Source of the DNA: Streptomyces sp. NBC_01268
Lineage (GTDB): Bacteria > Actinomycetota > Actinomycetes > Streptomycetales > Streptomycetaceae
DNA length: 64,000 nucleotides
Direction: 5' to 3'
Assembly (NCBI RefSeq): GCF_036240795.1
Contig: NZ_CP108454.1
Coordinates: 744,001-808,000 of the forward strand
Below are positions 25,791 to 33,823 of the stretch, piece after piece. A program made the position numbers and the translations under genes. The notes beneath the pieces were generated by a model that saw only the letters and a program-made list of their open reading frames with translations, was not told where the DNA came from and did not search any database. How positions within the stretch are numbered: position 1 is the stretch's first letter; each line of letters opens with the position of its first letter.

Positions 25791-27437
25791 GTGGAGTACA
25801 ACCTTGCCGACCTGTTCGAATCGGTCGTCGACGTGGTCCCGGACCGCGAGGCGCTGGTCTACGTCGACCACCCCGGCACCGGCGCGGAGCGCCGGCTGAC
25901 CTACGCCGCACTCGACGCCGCGGCCAACCGCCTGGCGCATCACCTGATCGACGCGGGTCTGCGCCCCGGCGAACAGCTCGGCATCCACCTGTACAACGGC
26001 ATCGAGTACCTGCAGACCGTGCTCGCCTGCCTCAAGGCCCGGATCGTGCCGGTGAACGTCAACTACCGGTACGTGGAGGAGGAGCTGGTCTACCTCTACC
26101 GGGACGCCGACCTGGCCGCGCTCGTGTTCGACGCGGAGTTCACCGAGCGGGTGGCGGCCGCGCAGCCGCAGACGGAGAAGCTGCGGCACCTCGTGCGGGT
26201 GGGGACCCCGCCCGAGGGCGCGCCGGAGCTCGACTGCGTGGAGTTCACGGCGGCGGAGGCGGCCTCGTCACCGGAGCGCGGATTCGCGCCGCGCTCGGCC
26301 GACGACCTCTTCATCATCTACACGGGCGGCACCACCGGCATGCCCAAGGGCGTGATGTGGCGCCAGGAGGACCTGTTCTTCGCGGGGCTCTTCGGCGGCG
26401 ACCCGTCGGGCGAGCCCGTGAAGCGCCCCGAGGAACTGTCCGAGCGGGTCGCCGCGGGCGGCGCCGGGATCACCTTCTTCCCGACTCCCCCGCTGATGCA
26501 CGGCACCTCGACGCTCACCTCGTTCGTCGCCTTCAACTACGGGCAGCGGGTGGTGATCCACCGCAAGTACGTGCCCGAGGAAGTGCTGCGGACCATCGAG
26601 AAGGAGAAGGTCTCCAGCGTCTCGCTGGTCGGCGACGCGATGCTGCGCCCGCTGATCGACGCCCTCAACGGACCGCTCCGGGGCACCGACCTGTCCGCGC
26701 TCTTCAGCCTCTCCTCGTCGGGCGCCATCATGTCCGACACCGTCCGCGCCCAGTTCCAGGCGCTCGCGCCGAACGTGCTGCTGCTCAACAACTTCGGCTC
26801 CTCGGAGTCCGGCTCCAACGGCCGGGCCACCGACGACTCGGGCCCCGAGAAGGGCTTCCGGCTGCAGGTCAACGAGCGCACCCAGGTGGTCGACCCGGCC
26901 ACCCACGAGCTCGTCGGCGTCGGCGAGATCGGCCGGCTCGCCCAGCGCGGCCACGTGCCGCTCGGCTACTACAACGACCCGGCCAAGACCGCCGAGACCT
27001 TCTTCCAGAAGGGCGACGAGCGCTGGGTGCTCCTCGGCGACATGGCCACCGTCGACGAGGAGGGCATCGTCACCGTCCTCGGCCGCGGGTCGCAGTGCAT
27101 CAACACCGGTGGCGAGAAGGTGTATCCGGAGGAGGTCGAGCAGGCGCTCAAGTCCCATCCGGACGTGTACGACGCGCTGGTCGCCGGAGTGCCCGACGCC
27201 AGGTGGGGCAACCACGTGGCCGCCGTCGTCCAGCTGCGCTCCGGGGCCGCGCCGCTGGACCTGGCGGCCGTCCAGGCCCACTGCCGCACCCGGCTGGCCG
27301 GCTACAAGGTGCCGCGCCAGCTCGTGCTCGCCGACCGGATCCAGCGCTCGCCCAGCGGCAAGGCGGACTACCGGTGGGCGCGCACGGTGGCGGTGGACGC
27401 GGACGGCGCGACGGCGGCGGAGGGCGACGCCTCCTGA
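25791..27437 (+). CDS. acyl-CoA synthetase (FadD-type AMP ligase)
   Basis: 548 residues from GTG 25791 behind a strong AGGAGG site. ANL-superfamily motifs are present: P-loop FIIYTGGTTGMPKGVMW (about residues 174-190), NNFGSSESGSNG, the GYYNDPAKTAETFF region, LLGDMATVDEEG, GRGSQCINTGGEKVYPEEVE at the hinge, and the C-terminal catalytic Lys in SPSGKADYRW. It is close in style to the FadD17/FadD19-like synthetases of sterol and fatty acid catabolism. It diverges from the crotonase operon across a shared 176-base promoter with two candidate operators. It should activate the carboxylate consumed by that operon. Confidence 0.88.
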   Translation: MEYNLADLFESVVDVVPDREALVYVDHPGTGAERRLTYAALDAAANRLAHHLIDAGLRPGEQLGIHLYNGIEYLQTVLACLKARIVPVNVNYRYVEEELVYLYRDADLAALVFDAEFTERVAAAQPQTEKLRHLVRVGTPPEGAPELDCVEFTAAEAASSPERGFAPRSADDLFIIYTGGTTGMPKGVMWRQEDLFFAGLFGGDPSGEPVKRPEELSERVAAGGAGITFFPTPPLMHGTSTLTSFVAFNYGQRVVIHRKYVPEEVLRTIEKEKVSSVSLVGDAMLRPLIDALNGPLRGTDLSALFSLSSSGAIMSDTVRAQFQALAPNVLLLNNFGSSESGSNGRATDDSGPEKGFRLQVNERTQVVDPATHELVGVGEIGRLAQRGHVPLGYYNDPAKTAETFFQKGDERWVLLGDMATVDEEGIVTVLGRGSQCINTGGEKVYPEEVEQALKSHPDVYDALVAGVPDARWGNHVAAVVQLRSGAAPLDLAAVQAHCRTRLAGYKVPRQLVLADRIQRSPSGKADYRWARTVAVDADGATAAEGDAS

Positions 27438-27481
27438 CGGATCGCGGCCGCCCTCGGCGGATCGCGACGGCGCAGACGGTC

Positions 27482-27526
27482 CAGACGCTTCAGACGCTTC
27501 AGACGCTTCAGACGCTTCAGACGCCG
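27482..27526. repeat. tandem 9-bp repeat between convergent genes
   Basis: CAGACGCTT is repeated four times exactly (27482-27517), with degenerate copies on each side. The last full copy ends at the stop codon of the converging hydrolase gene. Such short tandem arrays can vary in copy number. Confidence 0.85.
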
Positions 27527-29052
27527 AACTCCCGGAGAGCGGCGAGGAATTCGCGGGGCCGGGCAGCGTGCACCAGGTGTCCGGCCTCGATCGTGACCAG
27601 CCGGGCGTCCGGCACCCGCTCGGCCATCCAGGCCAGGTGCTGCTGCGGCAGATGGCTGGTCGGCCCGCCGCCGATGATCAGGGTCGGGGCGGTGACGGCG
27701 GTCAGCTCCTCGCGCCAGGCCGGGTCCGGGTCGTTCAGATCGGCGTTGGTCGCGTCGAGCACCGCCCAGTCGAAGGCGACCGGCTCCTCCGGGAGGCCCG
27801 CCGGGCCGCGCGGCGGCAGGACGGGGAAGAAGACCGGGGCGTCCTCCAGGACGAGCCGCCCCACCAGGGCCGGCTCGCGCTGCGCGAGCAGACAGGCCGC
27901 CGCCCCACCCATCGAGTGCCCGACGACGGTGGCCCCGACGAGCCCGAGGGCCTTGAGGAAGCCACCGATCTCGTCGCGGAGCGCCGCGAAGCCGTACTCC
28001 CCGGGATGGTCGCTCAGGCCGTGGCCGCGCAGGTCGAGCGCGTACACCCGGCGGTCGGCCGCGAGCTCGGCCGCGATCTCCGCCCACTCGGTGGAGTCGC
28101 CCCCGCGGCCGTGCACCAGGACGACGGGCGGGGCGCCCTCGGGGCCCCGCACCCGGTAGGCGAGCCGGACGCCGTCGACGGTGACCGTGCGCACCTCGGG
28201 GTCGAGGAAGGCCGCGACCGGGCGGGCGAACGCGCCGGGGTCGTCGACCCAGGGGAAGTGTCCGGCGCCCGCCTGGACGACGAGTTCGGCGTGGGGGAAG
28301 CAGGCGGCCAGCTCGGCGGCCTTGGCGGGGGTGGGCCCGTTGTCGTACCCGCCGGCGAGGACGAGGACGGGGGCGGTCACCGCGCGCAGGGCGTGCCGGG
28401 TGGCCTCGGGGGTGAAGGCGCCGTCCCCGTGGTAGGCGGCGGCCGCGGCCCAGTTCTTCTCGGTGCGCACCCCGGCGGCGTGGGCCCGCGCGGCCTCGTC
28501 CCAGCGGCCGTACGCGAAGGGCATGACCAGCTCGGCGGCACGCTCCATCGGGGTGGTTGCGTCGATCGTCTCCAGGGCCGCGCGGGCCTCGGGGTACCAG
28601 GGGCGGTCGGCGAAGGTCTCGGCCGCGGCCCTGTCCCACTCCTCGTCGGTGGTCTCGACGCCGACGGCGCGGGTGCCGGGGGTGACGAGGACGAGGGAGC
28701 GCACGCGCTCGGGGTGCGCGGCCGCGTACAGGGTGGCGAGGTTGCCGCTCGCGGAGTGCCCGAGGAGGTCGATCCGGTCGAGCCCCAGGTGGGCGCGGAG
28801 CGCCTCGACGTCGGCGACCTGCCGGTCGCAGCGGTAGGTCTCCGGGTCGGCGGGGGCCGCGCTGTCCCCGGTGCCGCGCGCGTGGAGCACGACGAGGGTG
28901 CGGTGGGCGGGCAGGCCCCCGAGGTCGCCGAGGTAGACCGGGTCGCGCATGGGCCCGCCGGGCAGGACGACCAGGGGTTCGCCCCGGCCCTGGACCCGGT
29001 AGGCGAGTTCGGTTCCGTCGTACGTCGTGAACGTGCGCGTGTGCTGAGCCAT
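27517..29052 (-). CDS. double alpha/beta hydrolase (two fused domains)
   Basis: 511 residues made of two complete alpha/beta-hydrolase domains. Domain 1 (about residues 1-265) has LVVLPGGPMRDPVYLGDLGG, nucleophile elbow DLLGHSASGNLATL, VLVLAGGYDNGPTP and GAGHFPWVDDP. Domain 2 (about residues 270-511) has VVLVHGRGGDSTEWAEIAAE, nucleophile elbow VVGHSMGGAAACL, TLIIGGGPTSHLP and EAGHLVHAARP. Each keeps a Ser and a His; the Asp positions are GYDN and the less clear region near GGGPTS. There is no signal peptide. It might act on esters or lactones. ATG 29064 is an alternative start. Confidence 0.8.
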   Translation of the reverse strand: MAQHTRTFTTYDGTELAYRVQGRGEPLVVLPGGPMRDPVYLGDLGGLPAHRTLVVLHARGTGDSAAPADPETYRCDRQVADVEALRAHLGLDRIDLLGHSASGNLATLYAAAHPERVRSLVLVTPGTRAVGVETTDEEWDRAAAETFADRPWYPEARAALETIDATTPMERAAELVMPFAYGRWDEAARAHAAGVRTEKNWAAAAAYHGDGAFTPEATRHALRAVTAPVLVLAGGYDNGPTPAKAAELAACFPHAELVVQAGAGHFPWVDDPGAFARPVAAFLDPEVRTVTVDGVRLAYRVRGPEGAPPVVLVHGRGGDSTEWAEIAAELAADRRVYALDLRGHGLSDHPGEYGFAALRDEIGGFLKALGLVGATVVGHSMGGAAACLLAQREPALVGRLVLEDAPVFFPVLPPRGPAGLPEEPVAFDWAVLDATNADLNDPDPAWREELTAVTAPTLIIGGGPTSHLPQQHLAWMAERVPDARLVTIEAGHLVHAARPREFLAALREFGV

Positions 29053-29154
29053 GCCGCCGATCATGGTCAGGCGGGCCCGGTCGGGGCAACAGAGTTCGCC
29101 GACAGCGCGATACGGTGGGATGTCCGCCCCACCAGCGAAGGAAGCCGTTTCACC

Positions 29155-29970
29155 GTGTCCGAGACCCGTCAGGCCGAGCTGCGCGGCGACTGCGCCAACT
29201 GCTTCGGGCTGTGCTGTGTGGCCCTCCCCTTCGCCAAGTCCGCGGACTTCGCCGTGAACAAGGCCTCGGGCGAAGCGTGCCGGAACCTCCAGGAGGACTT
29301 CCGCTGCGGCATCCACACCCGGCTGCGGGACAGCGGCTTCCCCGGCTGCACCGTGTACGACTGCTTCGGCGCCGGCCAGAAGGTCTCCCAGGTGACCTTC
29401 GGCGGCGTCTCCTGGCGCGAGGCCCCGGACACCGCGCGCCGGATGTACGAGGTCTTCCCGGTGATGCGGCAGCTGCACGAGCTGCTGCGGTACCTGGCCG
29501 AGGCCCGTGCCCTGCCCGCGACCCGCACGCTCCACGGCGAGCTCGACCGGGCCCTCGCCCGGGTCACCGCGCTGACCGAGGGCGCCCCGGCCGACCTGGA
29601 GCGGTTCGACGTCGGCCCGGTGCGGGCCGAGGTGAACCCCCTGCTCCTGAAGAGCAGCTCCCTGGTCCGCGCGGCCGCCGGCGGCAAGCCGAAGAGCCGG
29701 CGCGGCGCCGACCTGATCGGCGCCCGGCTGCGCGGGGCCAAGCTGCGCGGGGCGGACCTGCGCGGGGCGCTGCTCATCGCCGCCGACCTGTCGGGGGCGG
29801 ACCTGTCGCTCGCGGACCTGATCGGCGCGGACCTGCGGGACGCCGACCTGTCGGGGGCGGACCTGACCGGTGCGCTCTTCCTCACCCAGCCGCAGCTCAA
29901 CGCGGCGCGCGGCGACGCCGCCACCCGTCTGCCGGACGGCTTCGCGCGCCCGGCGCACTGGTCGCGCTGA
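29155..29970 (+). CDS. Cys-rich domain plus pentapeptide-repeat protein
   Basis: 271 residues from GTG 29155, with a GAAGGAAG site. The N-terminal third has a conserved Cys cluster (GDCANCFGLCCVALPF, EACRNLQ, FRCGIH, PGCTVYDCFGAG), eight or nine Cys that look metal- or FeS-binding. A helical part follows (about residues 100-175). Residues about 180-240 are A(D/N)LxG pentapeptide repeats (ADLIGARLRGAKLRGADLRG, AADLSGADLSLADLIGADLR), which fold as a right-handed beta-helix. Some pentapeptide proteins mimic DNA and protect gyrase; that role is only a possibility here. The gene diverges from the hydrolase gene. Confidence 0.82.
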   Translation: MSETRQAELRGDCANCFGLCCVALPFAKSADFAVNKASGEACRNLQEDFRCGIHTRLRDSGFPGCTVYDCFGAGQKVSQVTFGGVSWREAPDTARRMYEVFPVMRQLHELLRYLAEARALPATRTLHGELDRALARVTALTEGAPADLERFDVGPVRAEVNPLLLKSSSLVRAAAGGKPKSRRGADLIGARLRGAKLRGADLRGALLIAADLSGADLSLADLIGADLRDADLSGADLTGALFLTQPQLNAARGDAATRLPDGFARPAHWSR

Positions 29971-29986
29971 CGCCTCCGGGGGCCGC

Positions 29987-30763
29987 TCAGACCTCGTACA
30001 CGTACGGGGTCATCGTGGTCAGTTCGGCGAAGCCGAGGCGCTGGAGGATGGGACGGCTGGTGGGCGCGGCGTCGACCTGGACGTAGCGGTGGCCCCGGGC
30101 GGTCGCGAGGCGGGCACGGTAGGAGACGAGGGCGCGGTAGAGGCCCCGGCCGCGCCATTCCTCGACGGTGCCGCCGCCGTACAGGCCGGCGAAGTCGGAG
30201 CCCTCGGGCAGGTCGAGGCGGGCCGAGCTGACGGGGACGCCGTCGGCGAGGACGACGACCGCGGCGACGGAGTCGGGCGCGGCGGCGAGCTGGTCGAGCA
30301 GCCGGCTGGCGTACTGCGATCCGTCGGTGCCGAAGGCCTTGTCGTGCACCTCGACCATCATCCGTACGCCGGCCTCGTCGGTGACGGGGTGGATCTCCAC
30401 GCCGTCCGGCAGGTCCACGGCGGCGGGCAGGGACGCCGCCTCGGCGACCATCAGGGTCTCGGGCTCCTCGGCGGTGAATCCGGCGGCGAGGAGCCGGTCG
30501 GCGAGGTCGGCCGGCCCGTCGTGCCCGTACAACGTCCATTCGAAGGAGTGGCCGACGGTGCGGAAGTGGCGGATCTCGGCGGCGATGGCCGCGTCGGCGT
30601 CCCGGGGGCCGAGGCCGGACCACAGGACGCCGTTCCAGGCGTAGGAGGGGCCTTCGTGGCGGACGACGAGGCCGTCGCGTTCGACCCGGCAGCCGGGTCC
30701 TTCGGGGCGGGCGCCGATGCGGCGCTGGCGGTCGTAGAGGGTGCGCAGTGCGGTGATGTCCAT
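29987..30763 (-). CDS. GNAT family N-acetyltransferase
   Basis: 258 residues. The ATG at 30763 has a GAGGTGGAGG site; the GTG at 30787 lacks one. The N-terminal half is helical and variable. The C-terminal half has the GNAT core: AVVVLADGVPVSSARLDL, YGGGTVEEWRGRGLYRALV (acetyl-CoA loop), ATARGHRYVQVDAAPTSRPI and LQRLGFAELT. It lies 42 bases downstream of the last P450 of the rppA operon on the same strand and could be cotranscribed. Its substrate is unknown. Confidence 0.78.
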   Translation of the reverse strand: MDITALRTLYDRQRRIGARPEGPGCRVERDGLVVRHEGPSYAWNGVLWSGLGPRDADAAIAAEIRHFRTVGHSFEWTLYGHDGPADLADRLLAAGFTAEEPETLMVAEAASLPAAVDLPDGVEIHPVTDEAGVRMMVEVHDKAFGTDGSQYASRLLDQLAAAPDSVAAVVVLADGVPVSSARLDLPEGSDFAGLYGGGTVEEWRGRGLYRALVSYRARLATARGHRYVQVDAAPTSRPILQRLGFAELTTMTPYVYEV

Positions 30764-30805
30764 GACCTCCACCTCAACATCCGCCACGGCGCCGACGCCA
30801 CTGGA

Positions 30806-32017
30806 TTACCAGGTCACGGGCAGTGCCTCGGGTCCTCGGTTGACCGTGCCCGTCCGCCAGGCGACCTGTCCGGGCGGCACGGCGAGCGCCAGGGCGGGGA
30901 AGCGGGCGAGCAGGGTGCCGAGCATCACCTCGGCCTCCATGCGGGCCAGTCGGGCGCCCGCGCAGTAGTGGGCGCCGTGGCCGAAGGCGAGGTGCGGGGC
31001 CTCGTCCCGGTCGAGGTCGAGCCGGTCGGGGTCGGTGTAGACGGACGGGTCGCGGTTGGCGGCCGGGTAGAAGACGTAGACGGCCTCGCCTTCGCGGAGG
31101 GTGACCCCGCCGACCTCGATGTCGGCGGTGACGATCCTGGGCATGCCGACGCCGTCGCGTTGCGGGATGTAGCGGAGGAGTTCGTCGACGGCCCGGGGCA
31201 GGCGGTCGGGGGCCGCGCGCAGCTTCGCCGTCTGCGCGGGATGGACGAGGAGGACGTACGCCATGGTGGAGACGATGTTCCGGACGGCGTCGAGCCCGTT
31301 GAGGGTGAGCATGACGGCCATCGACACCAGTTCGGGGGTGCTGATCCCGCCGGTCCCGCGGGCGGCGGCGAGTTCGCTGACGAGGTCGTCGCCGGGGTGC
31401 GCGGCCCGGTGCCGGGCCAGGTCGGCGAAGTAGCCGGCGATCTCCTTCTTGACGGCTTCGCCCGCGGCGGCGGTGGTGTCGTTCGACAGGATCCCGGCCC
31501 GCCAGGCCTGGACGCGGTCCAGGTCGGCGGCGGGGACGCCGAGGAGTTCGGCGATGACGGTGGCGGACAGCGGGCCGACGAAGCTCTCGGCGAGGTCGGC
31601 CGGCGGGCCGGTCTCCAGGGTGCGCAGGGCGAGCGTCGAGGCCATCCGCTCGGTGTGCTCGCGCAGGGCGGTCATGCGGCGGCGGCCGAAGGTGGGGGCG
31701 ATCAGCCTGCGCAGCCGGGTGTGGTCGGGCGGGTCGGCCCGGCCGACGCCGCCGGCCGGGGCGAGGGTGTGCGGGGTCATGCTGGTGACCGGCCGGCCGA
31801 CGGTGCGGGCGCGGCTCAGCCGCGGGTCGGAGGCGACCAGCTTGACGTCCTCGTAGCGGGTGACGAGCCAGGCGAGCCCCTCGCCGTACGGGAGGCGCAC
31901 CCGGGCGACCGGCTCCTCGTGCAGGAGCCGGTGCGGGAGGGGGTCGAAGACGGTGTCGGGCAGGGGGGACGGGATCCAGTCGTGGACGACCCCGTCGGGT
32001 CCGTCGGGCGCGTTCAT
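30806..32017 (-). CDS. cytochrome P450 (CYP158-like, second of the rppA operon)
   Basis: 403 residues. Features are YEDVKLVASDPRLSR, DPPDHTRLRRLI, the ExxR helix AVDELLRYIPQRD and the heme loop FGHGAHYCAGARLARME with the thiolate Cys. The helix-I stretch reads LTLNGLDAVRNIVST and lacks the usual acid/Thr pair, as in CYP158A2, where the Thr is missing. The C-terminus PEALPVTW matches the neighbouring P450. It overlaps the cupin gene by 4 bases (ATGA), so both are translated from one mRNA. It probably couples or oxidises flaviolin-type naphthoquinones. Confidence 0.85.
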   Translation of the reverse strand: MNAPDGPDGVVHDWIPSPLPDTVFDPLPHRLLHEEPVARVRLPYGEGLAWLVTRYEDVKLVASDPRLSRARTVGRPVTSMTPHTLAPAGGVGRADPPDHTRLRRLIAPTFGRRRMTALREHTERMASTLALRTLETGPPADLAESFVGPLSATVIAELLGVPAADLDRVQAWRAGILSNDTTAAAGEAVKKEIAGYFADLARHRAAHPGDDLVSELAAARGTGGISTPELVSMAVMLTLNGLDAVRNIVSTMAYVLLVHPAQTAKLRAAPDRLPRAVDELLRYIPQRDGVGMPRIVTADIEVGGVTLREGEAVYVFYPAANRDPSVYTDPDRLDLDRDEAPHLAFGHGAHYCAGARLARMEAEVMLGTLLARFPALALAVPPGQVAWRTGTVNRGPEALPVTW

Positions 32018-32583
32018 GGTGTGGGGGCCGTTCTCCGCGGGTGTCCGGCGTCGTGCCGGAGCGGGGTGATCTGGTCGATGTCGTAGCGGAGCCGCAGCTG
32101 TTCGACGGCGGCGTGGTCGACCGGGCCGCCGGAGCCGAGGATCTCCATCAGCTCCTCGAAGTAGCGCTCGTGGTCGGGCGGTGGGGAGGCCTGGAACAGC
32201 ATCCGTACGGGTTCGCCGGTGGGGTTGGCGAAGGCGTGCGGGCAGCCGGGCGGCACCAGCATGAGGGTGCCGGCGGTGGCGCGGACGGCGCGCTGTCCCG
32301 AGGCGGACTCCCAGTCGCGCCAGCTGTCGCGGGTGCGGACGAGCGGCTCGAAGGCGAGGACGTCGAGCTCGCCCTCCAGGACGTAGAAGAGCTCCTCGCT
32401 GTGCCCGTGGGTGTGCGCGCCGACGTCGAAGCCGGGCGGGACGAGGACCTCGAAGGTGGAGGAGGTGGGGGTGTGCTCGCCGGTCACCTTGAAGGTGACG
32501 CGCTGGGCGGCGGTGGTGAGGGTCTTGCCGTGGCCGGGCGGCACGATGAGGCCGCCGCCCGTTCCGATGGCGGTCGCGGTCAT
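32014..32583 (-). CDS. cupin-fold quinone-forming monooxygenase candidate (MomA-like)
   Basis: 189 residues with a single cupin barrel: VLVPPGFDVGAHTHGHSEEL (His-rich metal site HTHGHSEE), FYVLEGELDVLAFEP, and MLVPPGCPHAFANPTG with the second-motif His. Position and fold match the cupin monooxygenase found next to rppA in other streptomycetes, which oxidises 1,3,6,8-tetrahydroxynaphthalene to flaviolin. It lies between the two P450 genes, 16 bases after the first and overlapping the second. Confidence 0.75.
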   Translation of the reverse strand: MTATAIGTGGGLIVPPGHGKTLTTAAQRVTFKVTGEHTPTSSTFEVLVPPGFDVGAHTHGHSEELFYVLEGELDVLAFEPLVRTRDSWRDWESASGQRAVRATAGTLMLVPPGCPHAFANPTGEPVRMLFQASPPPDHERYFEELMEILGSGGPVDHAAVEQLRLRYDIDQITPLRHDAGHPRRTAPTP

Positions 32584-32599
32584 GGGGCGGCAGGTCCTC

Positions 32600-33823
32600 T
32601 CACCAGGTGACGGGCAGGGTCTCGGGGCCTCGGATCAGGGCGCCGCGCTGCCAGCGGAGCTCCTCCTCGGGGACGGCGAGCCGCAGGTCGGGGAAGCGGG
32701 TCCACAGCGAGTCGAGGAGGATCTCGGACTCGATGCGGGCGAGTGCGGAGCCGGGGCAGTAGTGCGGGCCGTGGCCGAAGGCGACGTGCGGGTTGTAGCC
32801 GCGGTCGAAGTCCAGCTTCTCCGGGTCGGGGAAGACGGAGGGGTCGCGGTTGGCGGTGAGGTAGGAGACGTAGACGGGGTCGCCCTCGGCGATGGTGACG
32901 CCGCCGACCTCGACGTCCTCCATGGCGATCCGGGAGAGGCCGACGGCGTTGCGGTGCGGGATGTAGCGCAGCAGTTCGTCGACGGCCCGGGGCAGGAGTC
33001 CGGGTTCGGTGCGGAGCCGGGCCAGGTGCTCGGGGTGGGTGAGGAGCGCGTAGACCATGTTGGCGCTGTTGTTGCGGACGGCGTGGGCGCCGCCGATCTG
33101 GATGAGGACGGCGAGGCCGACGGCCTCGTGCTCCTCCAGGGTGCCGTCGTCGACGGCGTCGGCGAGGACGGCGGCGAGGGTCTCCTTGCCGGTGTCGTGG
33201 CTGCGGCCGACGAGTTCGGTGAAGTAGCGGGCCATCTCGCCCTTGGCGTGCTCGCTGGCCTCGCGGCCGGCCGCGGCGGAGATGATGGCGTCGGACCACT
33301 TCGCCATGAGGGGCCGGTCGCCCTCGGGGACGCCCATGAGTTCGCTGACCATGGCGAGCGGGAAGGGGCGGTTGACCATCTCCATGAGGTCGGCGGGCGG
33401 ACCGTGCCGTTCGAGGCGGTCGAGGAGGCCGTCCATCACGTCCTGGGCGTGCTCGCGCAGGGAGCGCAGGGCGCGGGCGCTGAAGGCGCGGGCGACGACC
33501 CGGCGCATCCGGGTGTGGTCCGGCGGGTCGGCGAAGCCGACGGCGCCTTCCATGGGGATGAAGTGGGGGGCGAGCCGGGTGATGGAGCGCCCGTAGACGG
33601 CCTGGCGGCTGAACCGGGGGTCGACGGAGACGAACTTGACGTCCTCGTAGCGGGTGACGAGCCAGGCGTGGCCCTCGCCGTGCGGGAGGCGCACCCGGGT
33701 GACGGGGTCCTCGTGGAGCAGTCGGGCGAGGAGCGGGTCGAAGGCGAGTCCGGTGAGATCGGGGACGGCCCAGAAGTGCACCTGGGGGTCGTCGGCGTTC
33801 TCGGGGGTGTGGGTCGTGGTCAT
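32600..33823 (-). CDS. cytochrome P450, CYP158A2-like (biflaviolin synthase type)
   Basis: 407 residues. Several stretches recall S. coelicolor CYP158A2: RLAPHFIPMEGAVGFADPPD, VGLAVLIQIGGAHAVRNNSA (helix I without the conserved Thr), LLRYIPHRNAVGLSRIAMED, and heme loop FGHGPHYCPGSALARIESE, ending GALIRGPETLPVTW. CYP158A2 couples two flaviolin molecules into biflaviolin pigments, and the next upstream gene is rppA. Start ATG 33823 overlaps the rppA stop (ATGA). The family assignment rests on my memory of the sequence; the reaction is inference. Confidence 0.9.
   Translation of the reverse strand: MTTTHTPENADDPQVHFWAVPDLTGLAFDPLLARLLHEDPVTRVRLPHGEGHAWLVTRYEDVKFVSVDPRFSRQAVYGRSITRLAPHFIPMEGAVGFADPPDHTRMRRVVARAFSARALRSLREHAQDVMDGLLDRLERHGPPADLMEMVNRPFPLAMVSELMGVPEGDRPLMAKWSDAIISAAAGREASEHAKGEMARYFTELVGRSHDTGKETLAAVLADAVDDGTLEEHEAVGLAVLIQIGGAHAVRNNSANMVYALLTHPEHLARLRTEPGLLPRAVDELLRYIPHRNAVGLSRIAMEDVEVGGVTIAEGDPVYVSYLTANRDPSVFPDPEKLDFDRGYNPHVAFGHGPHYCPGSALARIESEILLDSLWTRFPDLRLAVPEEELRWQRGALIRGPETLPVTW

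Noticed and set aside
27482..27526. Possible CRISPR-like array
   Set aside because: The 9-bp units are directly adjacent with no spacers, so this is a simple tandem repeat.
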